This document shows positions 33,916 to 42,789 of a stretch of 64,000 bases of DNA, piece by piece (positions within the stretch are counted from its first letter, which is position 1; the number at the start of each line of letters is the position of its first letter). Source of the DNA: SHZI01 sp963802215 (GTDB taxonomy: Bacteria; Pseudomonadota; Gammaproteobacteria; Steroidobacterales; GCA-2729495); the NCBI GenBank assembly GCA_963802215.1, contig CAWDHQ010000001.1, positions 124,001-188,000 on the forward strand. Direction: 5' to 3'. A program made the position numbers and the translations under genes. The notes under the pieces are model-generated. The model did not search any database, was not told where the DNA came from, and saw nothing but the letters and a program-made list of their open reading frames with translations.

Positions 33916-36447
33916 ATGCGAATCGAGGGATGCATTCCGGCCCTGGCTGGATTGGCCGCCCTGCTGCTCCCGGGCGTCGTCGCCCAGGCGCAGGAACCGG
34001 TCGGGGACGAGATCATCGTCACGGCCCGGAAACGCGAGGAGACGCTCCAGGACGTGCCGCTGTCCGTGGCGGCGTTCTCGTCCGAGCAGCTGCAGGGCCG
34101 GGGCCTGAACAACGACTTCGACATCGCCAACTTCACGATCGGCTTCCGCACCCTCGCGCAGACCGGGCGGGACATCGACCGCCCCACCATCCGCGGCATG
34201 GGCGCGCCCGTCACCCGCGGGGAGCCCAATGCGTCCTACTTCATCGACGGCACGTTCGTCTCCGGCAGCATTTCCACCGCCACCACGAGCGCGGTGGAGC
34301 GGGTCGAGGTCCTGCGCGGACCCCAGTCCGCCCAGTTCGGCCGGGCCACGTTCTCCGGCGCCGTCAATTACGTCACGCGGAAGCCGACGGAGACTTTCCA
34401 GGGCCAGGTGAACACCCGGGCGGGGACCAACGACGACTACAACGTCGGCGGCTGGGCCAGCGGTCCCCTGTTCGAGGACAAGCTGCTGTTCGTCGTGTCC
34501 GGCAACTGGAGCAAGTACGGCGGGCAATGGAACAACCAGCTCGAGCCGGGGCAGGCGCGCTCCGAAGCGGACACCACCCTGCCGTTCCGCCAGTTCCTGC
34601 TGAATCCGCCCCGGGACGGCGACCACAGCCGGCTCGGCGCCGAAGAAACCACCGACGTGCTCGGCAAGCTCGTGTGGCGCCCCGGGGAGGGCGCCGAGGT
34701 CAGCCTCAAGTACGGGTACACGAAGGGCGAGGACAGTCATTTCCCCAACCTGATCGCGGCGGAGCTGAACTGCTACCTGCCGGTGCCGGGCACCGAGAGC
34801 GAACCCTGGTTCAACACCAGCACCGGCTGGTTTTGCGGTGAGTTCACGGCGGAAGGGCGTGAGAACCGGATCAACCTGCCCGACCTCCGGCAGGGCGTGA
34901 CCTACATCCTCGCGGACACTCTGCCGAATCCGGAGGACTTCACGATCCCGCCGGCCGAGCCCGGCACGTTCCGGGAGCAGAACCGCGTGCTGCTCGAGTA
35001 TGTCCAGGACGTGCGCGGCTTCACCGTCACGTCCCGGGGCTCGTGGAGCCGCGACGATTTCCAGCAGATCTTCGACCTGGACCACACGGAGACCCGGGCG
35101 GTCTGGGGCCTGTTCCATTTCGACAACCGGCGCGACATCGAGGACTACTCGGCGGAGCTGCGTCTCGATACGCCGGGCGACCTGCCGGTGCGGGGCGCAC
35201 TCGGCGTGTACTGGTACGAGCAGGACCGGGAGAACAGGCAGCGCAGCTACCCCGGCCCGGCCGTGGTCTTCGGCACCGGGAGCGTCACCACCGACTTTGC
35301 CCCCTCGACCTTCATCGACGTCACCAACGAGGCGGTGTACGGGAGCATCGACTGGGATTTCGCCGACCGCTGGACGCTGACCGTGGAGGGCCGTTACGCC
35401 GAGGACTCGAAGGACCTGAGCGGTGGCGCGCTGACGGGGCCCGACCTTCCTGCCAGCGTGGGCCTGGACTTCGACAGTTTCACGCCACGAGTCACCGTCC
35501 GGTTCATGCCCACGGAAGACCTGACGCTCTACGCGTTGGCCGCCAAGGGCAACAAGCCCGGGGAGCTGAACACGGAGTTTTTCCGCTCGGGCATCGCCCC
35601 CGTGGCCGTGGAGGCGGGCCTCGGGGGCTGCACGCCCCCGCCGGCGCCAGACCCGCTTCCGATCGTGCCGTGCCTTGGCGAGCCCCTGGCCATCGTCGAC
35701 GAGGAGGAACAGTGGACCTACGAGCTGGGGGCCAAGGCGGTCTGGCTCGATGGCCGGCTCAGCACGAACCTCTCCGTCTATCACATCGACTGGGAGAACC
35801 AGGGCCTGTTCGCCACCGTGCAGATCCTCCAGACCGCCGGGACGTACCTCACGACCACCGTCATTCGCAACGTGGGCGAATCAAAGGTGGACGGTCTCGA
35901 GCTGGAGACCAGCTTCCGTGTCACCGACCGGTTCTCGGTGCTGGCCAACTACGGCTACACCGACTCCCGCTACCACCGGGGCACCGATCCGGTCCTGGAG
36001 GAGCTGACGGGCAATGGCGACATCCATGGCAGGAAGGTGCCGAACATCCCGGAGCACACCCTCATCCTCGGCGGCAACGTCACCGTCCCCGTTTCGCCGG
36101 ATGCCGACGCATTCCTGAATGTCGACTACGCGTACAGCAGCAAGCGCTACACGGCCGCCAACAACTTCTCCTGGATCGGGAGCGACCTCACGCTGAACCT
36201 GCGGACGGGCGTTCAGACCGGGTCCTGGACCTTCACCGGCTATGTCCGCAACCTGACCGACGACGACACGCCCATCGCGTCGCTGGACTTCGTCAATTTC
36301 GGGCCGGTCGACGTCAACTATGACGTCAACTTCTACGGCAACATCCCGGCCACTGCGGGTCCGGATGACGACCGGGATCCGCGCCTGTTCTCGCTCAATC
36401 CCAAGCGGGGCAGGGACTGGGGCCTCGAGGTGCAGTACCGCTTCTAG
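33916..36447 (+). CDS. TonB-dependent outer-membrane receptor
   Basis: 843 aa. The signal peptide ends LLLPGVVAQAQ. A TonB-box-like DEIIVTARKREETLQDVPLS is followed by a plug with TIRGMGAPVTRG, SYFIDGTFVSGS and RVEVLRGPQSAQFGRATFSGAVNYVTRKP. The large 22-strand barrel ends DWGLEVQYRF with a terminal Phe, the outer-membrane assembly signal. Two cysteine-containing loops (~residues 280-310 and 570-590) are present. ATG 33916 follows GGGGATCC. The stop overlaps the convergent aldo/keto reductase gene by 4 bp. Ligand is unknown. Confidence 0.9.
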   Translation: MRIEGCIPALAGLAALLLPGVVAQAQEPVGDEIIVTARKREETLQDVPLSVAAFSSEQLQGRGLNNDFDIANFTIGFRTLAQTGRDIDRPTIRGMGAPVTRGEPNASYFIDGTFVSGSISTATTSAVERVEVLRGPQSAQFGRATFSGAVNYVTRKPTETFQGQVNTRAGTNDDYNVGGWASGPLFEDKLLFVVSGNWSKYGGQWNNQLEPGQARSEADTTLPFRQFLLNPPRDGDHSRLGAEETTDVLGKLVWRPGEGAEVSLKYGYTKGEDSHFPNLIAAELNCYLPVPGTESEPWFNTSTGWFCGEFTAEGRENRINLPDLRQGVTYILADTLPNPEDFTIPPAEPGTFREQNRVLLEYVQDVRGFTVTSRGSWSRDDFQQIFDLDHTETRAVWGLFHFDNRRDIEDYSAELRLDTPGDLPVRGALGVYWYEQDRENRQRSYPGPAVVFGTGSVTTDFAPSTFIDVTNEAVYGSIDWDFADRWTLTVEGRYAEDSKDLSGGALTGPDLPASVGLDFDSFTPRVTVRFMPTEDLTLYALAAKGNKPGELNTEFFRSGIAPVAVEAGLGGCTPPPAPDPLPIVPCLGEPLAIVDEEEQWTYELGAKAVWLDGRLSTNLSVYHIDWENQGLFATVQILQTAGTYLTTTVIRNVGESKVDGLELETSFRVTDRFSVLANYGYTDSRYHRGTDPVLEELTGNGDIHGRKVPNIPEHTLILGGNVTVPVSPDADAFLNVDYAYSSKRYTAANNFSWIGSDLTLNLRTGVQTGSWTFTGYVRNLTDDDTPIASLDFVNFGPVDVNYDVNFYGNIPATAGPDDDRDPRLFSLNPKRGRDWGLEVQYRF

Positions 36448-37391
36448 CCCGTGGCGATTGCGCCGATGGCTGCCAGCTGCTCCGCACTCGGGTCCCAGCT
36501 GCCGGCGGCGACGTTCTGGGCCAGTTGCCCGGGGCGGGTGACGCCCGCGATCACGCTCGCCACGGCGGGCTGGGCCGCCAGCCAGCCGATGGAGAGGTCG
36601 AGCACCGTCCGGCCCCGGCTCTCGCCGTAGGCAGCCAGCTTCGCGACGATCTCGTAGCGCGCCTCCGAGGCGAAGCTGCCGCCGCCCCGCCACCGGGCGA
36701 ATCGCGAGCCCTCCGGCAGCGGCTGGCCCTTGCGGTACTTGCCGGACAGCAGGCCGCTTTCCAGCGGAAAATAGGGCAGCACGCCGATGCGGTTCGCGAG
36801 GCACACGGGAACCAGGTCCCGCTCGATGTCCCGGGTCAGCAGGCTGTAGCGGTTCTGGGCGGAGACGAAGGCCGTGCTCGCCAGGCGGGAACTGGCGTCC
36901 AGCGCCGCGGCAAGCTGCGCGCCCGTGTAGTTGGAGCACCCGATGTGGCGGACCTTGCCCTGGCGGACGAGGGCATCCAGCGCCTGCAGCGTGTCCTCCA
37001 CGGGCGTGCCGGCGTCGGGGAAGTGGTGCTGGTACAGGTCGATGTAGTCGGTGCCGAGGGCCGTCAGGCTGGCCTCGACCGCCTTGACGATGTAGTCGGC
37101 GGAGCCGCCGCCGGGAGCCGCACCGCCGCCGCCGCCGAGTTTTGCGCCGAACTTGGTGGCGATGATGGCCGAACCGCGCCGTGCCCCGAGGGCCTTGCCC
37201 AGCATCGCCTCGGACCGGTTCATGGTGCCGCCGTAGATGTCGGCCACGTCGAAGAAGTTGACGCCGAGGTCGAACGCCGTGGCAACGATGGCGTCGGTGG
37301 CAGCCTGGTCGCACAGGGAGCCGAAATTCATGCACCCGACGCCGATGGCCGAGACGCGGAGACCGGAGGACCCCAGGTTGCGCAGTTTCAT
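36444..37391 (-). CDS. Aldo/keto reductase
   Basis: 315 aa cytosolic NADPH-dependent (beta/alpha)8 reductase. The catalytic tetrad is visible: Asp48 and Tyr53 (FFDVADIYGG), Lys80 (IIATKFG) and His in IDLYQHHFPD. The cofactor region is VSAQNRYSLLTRD and SVIAGVTRPGQLAQN. ATG 37391 overlaps the TetR gene stop (TGATG-type), so the regulator and this enzyme are co-transcribed. The coupled start lacks its own Shine-Dalgarno sequence. The substrate may be the effector of the TetR protein; this is inference from gene order. Confidence 0.88.
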   Translation of the reverse strand: MKLRNLGSSGLRVSAIGVGCMNFGSLCDQAATDAIVATAFDLGVNFFDVADIYGGTMNRSEAMLGKALGARRGSAIIATKFGAKLGGGGGAAPGGGSADYIVKAVEASLTALGTDYIDLYQHHFPDAGTPVEDTLQALDALVRQGKVRHIGCSNYTGAQLAAALDASSRLASTAFVSAQNRYSLLTRDIERDLVPVCLANRIGVLPYFPLESGLLSGKYRKGQPLPEGSRFARWRGGGSFASEARYEIVAKLAAYGESRGRTVLDLSIGWLAAQPAVASVIAGVTRPGQLAQNVAAGSWDPSAEQLAAIGAIATG

Positions 37392-38101
37392 CAGGCGATC
37401 CGCTGGCCCCGGGCGCGCAGCTCGCAGATCTCGGCACGGGTCGCTGCCGATGCCGACGCCGAGATCATGCCGGCGAGAGTGTCCACCAGGTTGCTGACGT
37501 AGAGCACGGGCAGCGTGTGATTCACCACCGCGGCCGCACCGCCGTTGAGCCGTTCGCGATCGGCCAGGGCATTGATCGACAGGACCCACATCAGCCCGAA
37601 GCGGGGGCCGAAGACCTCGTCCGGCACGTCGGGGAGCGCTGTCCGCAGGCCGTAGTAGACCTGGCCGATGCTCTCGCCGAACTGGCTCCGCCACATGCTC
37701 ACCAGGTTCATCATGGGATGGCCGAGCAGCTGGGCAAGGAACCGGATGCAGAAGTGGCCGCCCTCCGAGCCCTCGATCTCCTCGATGATCGGGTAGACCA
37801 GCATGCCGATCATCGTGCTGACCGGCCTGGGTCCGGCAGCAGGCGGGAGCGCCGCCAGCATGGCGTTGCGCCGGTCGTTGAGCCGTGCCATGCGGTATTC
37901 ATAGATGGCGGTGACGAGCGAGTCCTTCGAGCCGAAGTGGTAATGGGACGCCGACGAGTTGCGCTGGCCAGCCTCCGCGTTGATCTGGCGCAGGGAAACA
38001 TTGTCGAGCCCTCGCTGGGCGAACAGTCGCTCCCCTGCCAGGATCAATTGCTCCCGCGTACGGGTGCTGGTCGGCGTCAGCTTGGTCCGGGCCTTCTGCA
38101 T
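37391..38101 (-). CDS. TetR-family transcriptional regulator
   Basis: 236 aa. An N-terminal helix-turn-helix domain (TREQLILAGERLFAQRGLDNVSLRQI, then ASHYHFGSKDSLVTAIYEYR) is followed by a ligand-binding helical domain with several Met/Trp residues. ATG 38101 has a GGGAG sequence upstream. It is first in a two-gene unit with the aldo/keto reductase and probably autoregulates. No convincing palindromic operator was found in the 51-bp gap to the nitrilase-fold gene. Confidence 0.9.
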   Translation of the reverse strand: MQKARTKLTPTSTRTREQLILAGERLFAQRGLDNVSLRQINAEAGQRNSSASHYHFGSKDSLVTAIYEYRMARLNDRRNAMLAALPPAAGPRPVSTMIGMLVYPIIEEIEGSEGGHFCIRFLAQLLGHPMMNLVSMWRSQFGESIGQVYYGLRTALPDVPDEVFGPRFGLMWVLSINALADRERLNGGAAAVVNHTLPVLYVSNLVDTLAGMISASASAATRAEICELRARGQRIA

Positions 38102-38152
38102 GTCGCTGTCTCCCCCACGAAGACATCGTCGGCACGTCTGAAAAAAGGGACG

Positions 38153-39223
38153 CTACCAGTAGTGCGTCCAGCGCGACCGTTCCTGGAAGTACCGGAAGGC
38201 GTCCCGCTTGTCCTTCGGAATATAGTCGATGTACCCGCCCGGCGCGTAGCGTTCCTGGTACTGGTCCAGAACCGGCTTGTAGAGGCTGAGGTGCAGGTCC
38301 GGGATCCGGTGCCGGGCCCGGAACTCCGCCATCGGGATCCGGGCCAGGATCTTCGTCTCGAACGCGCCCGCCTTGCACAGTTCAACGCCCCGCGGCGCAA
38401 AGATGGCGGACCGGCCCGGACCGCCGAAGTTGGTGTCCTCGAAGAAACCCGGGTTACGCCCGTGGGTGCTGACCGAATTGTTGGCGATCATGGTGTAGAG
38501 GCTGTTGTGGTAGGAGGTCAGCCGCATGTCGTCGAACTCGAAGCCGCCGGTGGCGACCCGGCAGATGATCTCGGCGCCCTTGAAGGCCATGCAGCGGAAC
38601 AGCTCCGGCTCGAACTGGACGGCGGACATGGCGATGTTGCCGATGTCCGTGCGCTCCACCGGGATCACGGCATCGAGGCCATACATCTCCACGAAGCGGT
38701 CGTACACGTCATAGATCACCGAGGTGTACTGCTCCGAGCCCGGGAACATCCCGCGCACGTTGCGCTGCTTCCAGTGCTGCACGACGGTACCGTCGGGCTT
38801 GACCATCACCATGAGGTGCAGGATGTGGCCCGGCCAGTTCTTCGGGTCCCTGGCGTAGGTGCCGAAGACGATATAGCAGTTGTACTTCTTTGCCCGCTTG
38901 GCGACCTCCTCGGTCTCCGGGCCGGGGATCTCGAGCGAGATGTTGTAGTGCTGCTCCCGCGTCCACTCGGAGAAGCCGGTGATCGGGAACTCGTGGAACA
39001 GCAGCAGGTCGCTCCGGCCACCGTAGCCCTGGGCGATGTCGATGCACTCGAGGAAGTAGTCGAGGTTCCGCTTCAGGTCCGGTCCGGGATTGGTGCCGCT
39101 GACCCCCTGCACCCGGGTCTGGACCACGGCCGCGGTGATCGCCTCCTGGCGGAGGGGGGCGGTGGGGTAGGTCCCGTCGGGGCGGACCATGGGTGCGGTC
39201 GGGCTATTGCTGGGACTGTTCAT
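38153..39223 (-). CDS. Nitrilase-superfamily protein lacking the catalytic cysteine
   Basis: 356 aa, aliphatic-amidase-like fold. The Glu of the Glu-Lys-Cys triad is seen in LFHEFPITG (Glu78) and the Lys in QHWKQRN (Lys152). The position of the nucleophile, ahead of the FPELFR-like FEPELFR segment, is Ser200 (codon TCC, 38626-38624) in place of Cys. The rest of the fold is well kept (GAEIICRVATGGFE, NPGFFEDTNFGGPGRSA), which argues against decay. It could be a binding or regulatory protein or an enzyme with altered chemistry. The ATG lacks an evident Shine-Dalgarno sequence. It is divergent from a GntR regulator. Confidence 0.8.
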   Translation of the reverse strand: MNSPSNSPTAPMVRPDGTYPTAPLRQEAITAAVVQTRVQGVSGTNPGPDLKRNLDYFLECIDIAQGYGGRSDLLLFHEFPITGFSEWTREQHYNISLEIPGPETEEVAKRAKKYNCYIVFGTYARDPKNWPGHILHLMVMVKPDGTVVQHWKQRNVRGMFPGSEQYTSVIYDVYDRFVEMYGLDAVIPVERTDIGNIAMSAVQFEPELFRCMAFKGAEIICRVATGGFEFDDMRLTSYHNSLYTMIANNSVSTHGRNPGFFEDTNFGGPGRSAIFAPRGVELCKAGAFETKILARIPMAEFRARHRIPDLHLSLYKPVLDQYQERYAPGGYIDYIPKDKRDAFRYFQERSRWTHYW

Positions 39224-39258
39224 GGGGGGGTGTTCTCTTGCCTGGCTGAGTTTGGGGT

Positions 39259-39283
39259 TATGATGTGATCATGATGTTAATAC
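39259..39283. promoter_or_regulatory. ATGATGT direct repeat in the nitrilase/GntR divergent region
   Basis: Two ATGATGT units (39260-39266 and 39271-39277) are spaced 11 bp, about one helical turn, around a central TGATCA, in the only AT-rich stretch between the divergent genes. It is a plausible operator for the adjacent GntR protein. No standard HutC site was recognised. Confidence 0.35.
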
Positions 39284-39323
39284 AACTTCCCACCCGGCTC
39301 ATCCTGGATCAAAAGGCAGCCCT

Positions 39324-40097
39324 GTGAGCGTGGCAAATCGACTCCCCGGCCGGACCCGGGAGCCGGTGGACAATTCCCTGCGGAGCCCCCGGTACATCCA
39401 GGTCTACGCGGCCATCCGGGACTGGATCTACCAGGGCACCTACAAGCCCGGCCAGCGGCTGCCGACCGAGGGCGAGCTCTGCGACCTCTTCGGCGTCTCG
39501 CGGATCACGACGCGGAAGGCCGTGGACATGCTGGTGGACGAGGAGCTCGTGGTCCGTCAGCCCGGCCGCGGCACCTTCGTCGTGGAGGACCTGGCCGACG
39601 CCCCGGTGGTCGGGGACATGGAGCAGCTGCTGCGCAAGGTCGAGAGGCTGGGCAAGAACACCCGCGTGGCCCGGGCGGAGGTCCACGAGCAGGAGGCGGA
39701 TGCGGAAACGCGCAAGGACCTGCGCCTGGCGGACGGCGCCCGGGTGCAGCGTGCGTCCCACGTGCGGCTGCTGAACAAGGAGCCCATCGGCTACGTGGTG
39801 ACCTACATTCCCGCCGACCTGGACGTGCGCTTCGACCTCAATGAGCTGAACGAAAGCCCGATGCTGACGCTGCTCGAGCGCAAGGGCGTGGACATCGCCT
39901 CCTGCGACCAGGTGATCACCGCCACGCTGGCGGACGGGAGGCTGGCGGGCCTGCTCAACACGACCGTGGGTGCACCGCTCGTGCACCTGCGGCTGATGGT
40001 TTTCGACAGCCGGCGCCGGCCCGTGGAGCGGCTGGTGGCCTGGTACCGGGCCGAGCACTATCACCATCACGTTCACCTGACGAGAAAGAGCCGGTGA
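39324..40097 (+). CDS. GntR-family regulator, HutC/UTRA type
   Basis: 257 aa. An N-terminal winged helix (PRYIQVYAAIRDWIYQGTYKPG, LPTEGELCDLFGVSRITTRKAV, VVRQPGRGTFV) is followed by a UTRA effector-binding domain (RASHVRLLNKEPIGYVVTYIP ... VHLRLMVFDSRRRPVERLVAWYRAEHY). GTG 39324 has AAAGG seven bases upstream. The TGA overlaps the start of the oligopeptide-binding protein gene, so it probably controls uptake of a small molecule or peptide that is also its effector. It is divergent from the nitrilase-fold gene. Confidence 0.9.
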   Translation: MSVANRLPGRTREPVDNSLRSPRYIQVYAAIRDWIYQGTYKPGQRLPTEGELCDLFGVSRITTRKAVDMLVDEELVVRQPGRGTFVVEDLADAPVVGDMEQLLRKVERLGKNTRVARAEVHEQEADAETRKDLRLADGARVQRASHVRLLNKEPIGYVVTYIPADLDVRFDLNELNESPMLTLLERKGVDIASCDQVITATLADGRLAGLLNTTVGAPLVHLRLMVFDSRRRPVERLVAWYRAEHYHHHVHLTRKSR

Positions 40098-41710
40098 TGT
40101 CTGCACGGCGTGCGGGAGCGGCTGTAGGAGCGGCTTTAGCCGCGACCGTCATTGCCATCGCTCTATCCGTCGCAATCCCGGTCGCGGTGGTCGCCGCTCC
40201 TGCGGCCACGACCCTCAACCGCGGCACTGCCGCGGAGCCCAACAGCCTCGATCCCCACATCGCCCAGGGCAACACGGCCGGCGCCGTGCTCTACGACCTG
40301 AACGTGGGCCTGACCGCGCTGGACGCCCGGAGCCGGGTAATCCCGGGCGCGGCCGAGTCCTGGACGATCAGCCCGGACGGCCTCACCTACACCTTCAAGC
40401 TGCGGCCGGGCCTGAAGTGGTCCGACGGCTCGCCCCTGACCAGCGAGGACTTCGTCTGGTCCGCGCGCCGGCTTGTCACGCCCGCCACGGCAGCCCGGTT
40501 TGCCTCGTTCTTCTACCCCGTGAAGAACGCCCGGGCAATTGTCCGTGGCCAGCTGCCGCCGGAGTCCCTGGGTGTGGAGGCGCCGGATCCGCGCACGGTG
40601 GTGTACCGGCTGGAGGCGCCCGCCGCCTACTTCCTGGAGAACCTGGCGTCGAACGTGGGGGCGCCCGTCCCGCGGAAACAGGTCGAGAAGTTCGGCCGGC
40701 AGTGGACCCGCCCCGGGCAGATGCTGACAAGCGGACCCTACCGGCTCGCCGAGGTCGTGCCCCAGTCCTACATCGTGCTGGAGAAGAATCCGCACTTCTA
40801 CGCGGCCGGGGACGTGCAGCTCGAGCGGGTGGTCTACTACCCGACCCAGAACGCGGACACCAGCCTGCGTCGCTACCTGGCGGGCGAGCTGGACCTCGTC
40901 TTCAACTTTCCCGGTGAGGACGTAGAGACGCTCCTGAAGGAGCGGCCGACGGAATTGAAGATCTCGCCGTCACTCTCGGTCAATTATCTCGTCATGAACC
41001 TGGCGAAGCCGCCGTTCAACGACGCCCGGGTTCGCCGCGCGCTGTCGCTCGCGCTGGATCGCGAGGGCATCGTGAACAAGTTCCTGGGCACCGGCTACCG
41101 CCCCGCCTGGTCCATCACGCCGACGACGGTCGCGGGTTACAAGGCGCCCGTGCCGCCGGCTGCGAAGCAGCCCGCCGCCGCCCGGCTGGCGGAGGCACGA
41201 AAGCTGCTGGCGGAGGCTGGTTACGGGCCTGGCAAGCCGTTGCAGTTCGAGATCCGGTACGAGAGCCAGGAGGAGAACCGGCGCATCGTGGTGGCGATGG
41301 CGGCCATGTGGCGGGCCATCGGCGTGCAGGCCCAGCCGGTGGGCAGCGACCTGAACGGCCTGAACAAGGACGCCCGAACCGGCAGTTTCCAGATGCTCCG
41401 CTACACCTGGTTCGCACCGAACGACGATCCCTACAGCTTCCTGGGATTGCTCGAGACCGGCAGCACCGGGAATTACTCGAAGTTCAGCAATCCGGCCTAC
41501 GACGCGGCGCTGAAGAAGGCCAATTCCACGCTGGACAACAACGTGCGCCTGAAGCTGCTGGCGGAGGCGGAGGCGATGCTGTTCAAGGACGAGCCGGTGA
41601 TCCCGGTCTTCTACTACGGCCGCCGGTACCTGGTGAAGCCCTACGTCAAGGGCTTCGAGCCGAACCAGCGGGCCGTGAACCCCTCCCGCTACCTCTCGCT
41701 CAAGCGCTAG
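40097..41710 (+). CDS. Oligopeptide/dipeptide ABC transporter substrate-binding protein
   Basis: 537 aa periplasmic SBP family 5 protein (OppA/DppA-like). After the signal peptide the mature part shows NRGTAAEPNSLDPHIAQ, AESWTISPDGLTYTFKLRPG, KWSDGSPLTSEDFVWSARR and NDARVRRALSLALDREGI. ATG 40097 overlaps the GntR stop. The signal peptide (residues ~10-36, GAALAATVIAIALSVAI) is encoded by a decayed inverted REP pair at 40124-40203. No permease genes follow; the oppBCDF-type genes at 47.9-51.7 kb lack an SBP and may use this one. A strong hairpin terminator begins at 41711. Confidence 0.9.
   Translation: MSARRAGAAVGAALAATVIAIALSVAIPVAVVAAPAATTLNRGTAAEPNSLDPHIAQGNTAGAVLYDLNVGLTALDARSRVIPGAAESWTISPDGLTYTFKLRPGLKWSDGSPLTSEDFVWSARRLVTPATAARFASFFYPVKNARAIVRGQLPPESLGVEAPDPRTVVYRLEAPAAYFLENLASNVGAPVPRKQVEKFGRQWTRPGQMLTSGPYRLAEVVPQSYIVLEKNPHFYAAGDVQLERVVYYPTQNADTSLRRYLAGELDLVFNFPGEDVETLLKERPTELKISPSLSVNYLVMNLAKPPFNDARVRRALSLALDREGIVNKFLGTGYRPAWSITPTTVAGYKAPVPPAAKQPAAARLAEARKLLAEAGYGPGKPLQFEIRYESQEENRRIVVAMAAMWRAIGVQAQPVGSDLNGLNKDARTGSFQMLRYTWFAPNDDPYSFLGLLETGSTGNYSKFSNPAYDAALKKANSTLDNNVRLKLLAEAEAMLFKDEPVIPVFYYGRRYLVKPYVKGFEPNQRAVNPSRYLSLKR
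40124..40203. repeat. Decayed REPIN serving as signal-peptide coding sequence
   Basis: The left unit GTAGGAGCGGCTTTAGCCGC is intact. The right unit (40180-40203, GGTCGCGGTGGTCGCCGCTC) is a degraded inverted copy. Translation in frame gives the hydrophobic core of the SBP signal peptide. Confidence 0.65.
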
Positions 41711-41782
41711 AAAGGTACCGGACACTTAGTTATTTAGTTGTTGCATTCGCAACAACTAAATAACTAAGTGTCCGGTACCTTT
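41711..41782. terminator. Perfect 34-bp-stem hairpin: terminator and repeat
   Basis: The arms are AAAGGTACCGGACACTTAGT followed by TATTTAGTTGTTGC, and their exact reverse complement, with a 4-nt ATTC loop. TCCTTTTT follows, which makes a terminator for the substrate-binding-protein gene. On the minus strand the repeat encodes the last residues (KVPDT) and TAG stop of the LysR gene. Partial copies occur at 47499-47510 and 47861-47909, so it is a dispersed element. Confidence 0.85.
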
Positions 41783-42684
41783 TCCTTTTTCCGGGATCCG
41801 AGCTTGCCGCGGCACTGGTCGATCAGGCGCTGGATCCCAGGGTGCCGGACCCGTTTCCCGAGAGTCAGGGCGTAGAGGCGATCGACCAGGCCGGGCACCA
41901 CGCCGACCGGAACCAGCGCGTACCGTTCCCTCGCTTCCCGGGCGAGCACCATCCGGATGGGCACGATTCCGTGGCCGCGGGAGGCGAAGCCCTTCATCAT
42001 CGGCACGTCCTCGAACTCCCCGACGATCCGGGGCCGGATCCCCTCCCGGGCGAACCATGTGGCGAGGCCCTCCCGCAGCGGACTGCCCGCAGTCGGGAGC
42101 AGCATCGGCGCCCCGTCGAGGCTGTCCGGGAATTCGCCGCGGTACCGCTGGGCAACCCGACCCGTCGCGAAGAGGCCGATGCGCGTCTCACCGACAAGGT
42201 GCGAGTGAACGGGACCGGCTGCCGCGCCGGCCGGAAGGCGGTCCGCGACGACGACGTGGAGGTGGCCCGTAACCAGCGCCCGGCACGAGGCCTCCAGCCC
42301 GGCGACACTCAACTCGACACGGGTCGAAGCTTCGCGCTCAAGAGCGGGGCGCAGCGCTTCGTAGAGGAGTGAGCGTGGCACGGAAGCCAGCATGCCGACC
42401 CGCAGGCGACTCACCCGTTGCGCGGTTGCTGCGTCGAGCAGTTCGGTGCCCAGCCTGAAGATCTCGTCGCAATAGTTGCGCACCACCTCCGCCTGCGGCG
42501 TGAGTCGCATGCCGCGCGGACGACGGATCAGGAGGCGCATGCCGAGAGTTTCTTCCAGCGTGCGCATCTGGGCGCTCAGCGTGGAGTGGCGCACGCCAAG
42601 CCGTCGGCTGGCGCCAAGCAGGCTTCCTTCCTGCGCAACGACCCAGAAGTGGTAGAGGTGGTTGTAGTTCGGGCGCGCTGCCAT
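41764..42684 (-). CDS. LysR-family regulator, NhaR-like
   Basis: 306 aa. The N-terminus NYNHLYHFWVVAQEGSLLGA with the following winged helix (HSTLSAQMRTLEETLGMRLL, RRPRGMRLTPQ) is typical of NhaR, which in enteric bacteria responds to sodium and alkaline stress. The effector domain follows from about residue 90. The terminal residues KVPDT and the stop codon come from the 41711-41782 repeat. It is divergent from the trehalose operon, with a perfect dyad at 42698-42712 14 bp from its start. Control of trehalose synthesis in response to salt is a reasonable inference. Confidence 0.88.
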   Translation of the reverse strand: MAARPNYNHLYHFWVVAQEGSLLGASRRLGVRHSTLSAQMRTLEETLGMRLLIRRPRGMRLTPQAEVVRNYCDEIFRLGTELLDAATAQRVSRLRVGMLASVPRSLLYEALRPALEREASTRVELSVAGLEASCRALVTGHLHVVVADRLPAGAAAGPVHSHLVGETRIGLFATGRVAQRYRGEFPDSLDGAPMLLPTAGSPLREGLATWFAREGIRPRIVGEFEDVPMMKGFASRGHGIVPIRMVLAREARERYALVPVGVVPGLVDRLYALTLGKRVRHPGIQRLIDQCRGKLGSRKKEKVPDT

Positions 42685-42697
42685 GCCTGCATTCTAT

Positions 42698-42712
42698 CGA
42701 CAGCTGCTGTCG
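42698..42712. promoter_or_regulatory. CGACAGCTGCTGTCG dyad between nhaR-like gene and trehalose operon
   Basis: A perfect inverted repeat with 6-bp arms (CGACAG/CTGTCG) and CTG centre lies 14 bp upstream of the LysR-type gene and 78 bp upstream of the trehalose operon. This is the usual place for a LysR-family regulatory site. Confidence 0.45.
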
Positions 42713-42789
42713 GACGGAGGGTCTATGACGGCGACCCGGCGCCCCTTACCCTCTCCACACCGTCCTTCTGGAAGCCTCTCCCGCGGCTG

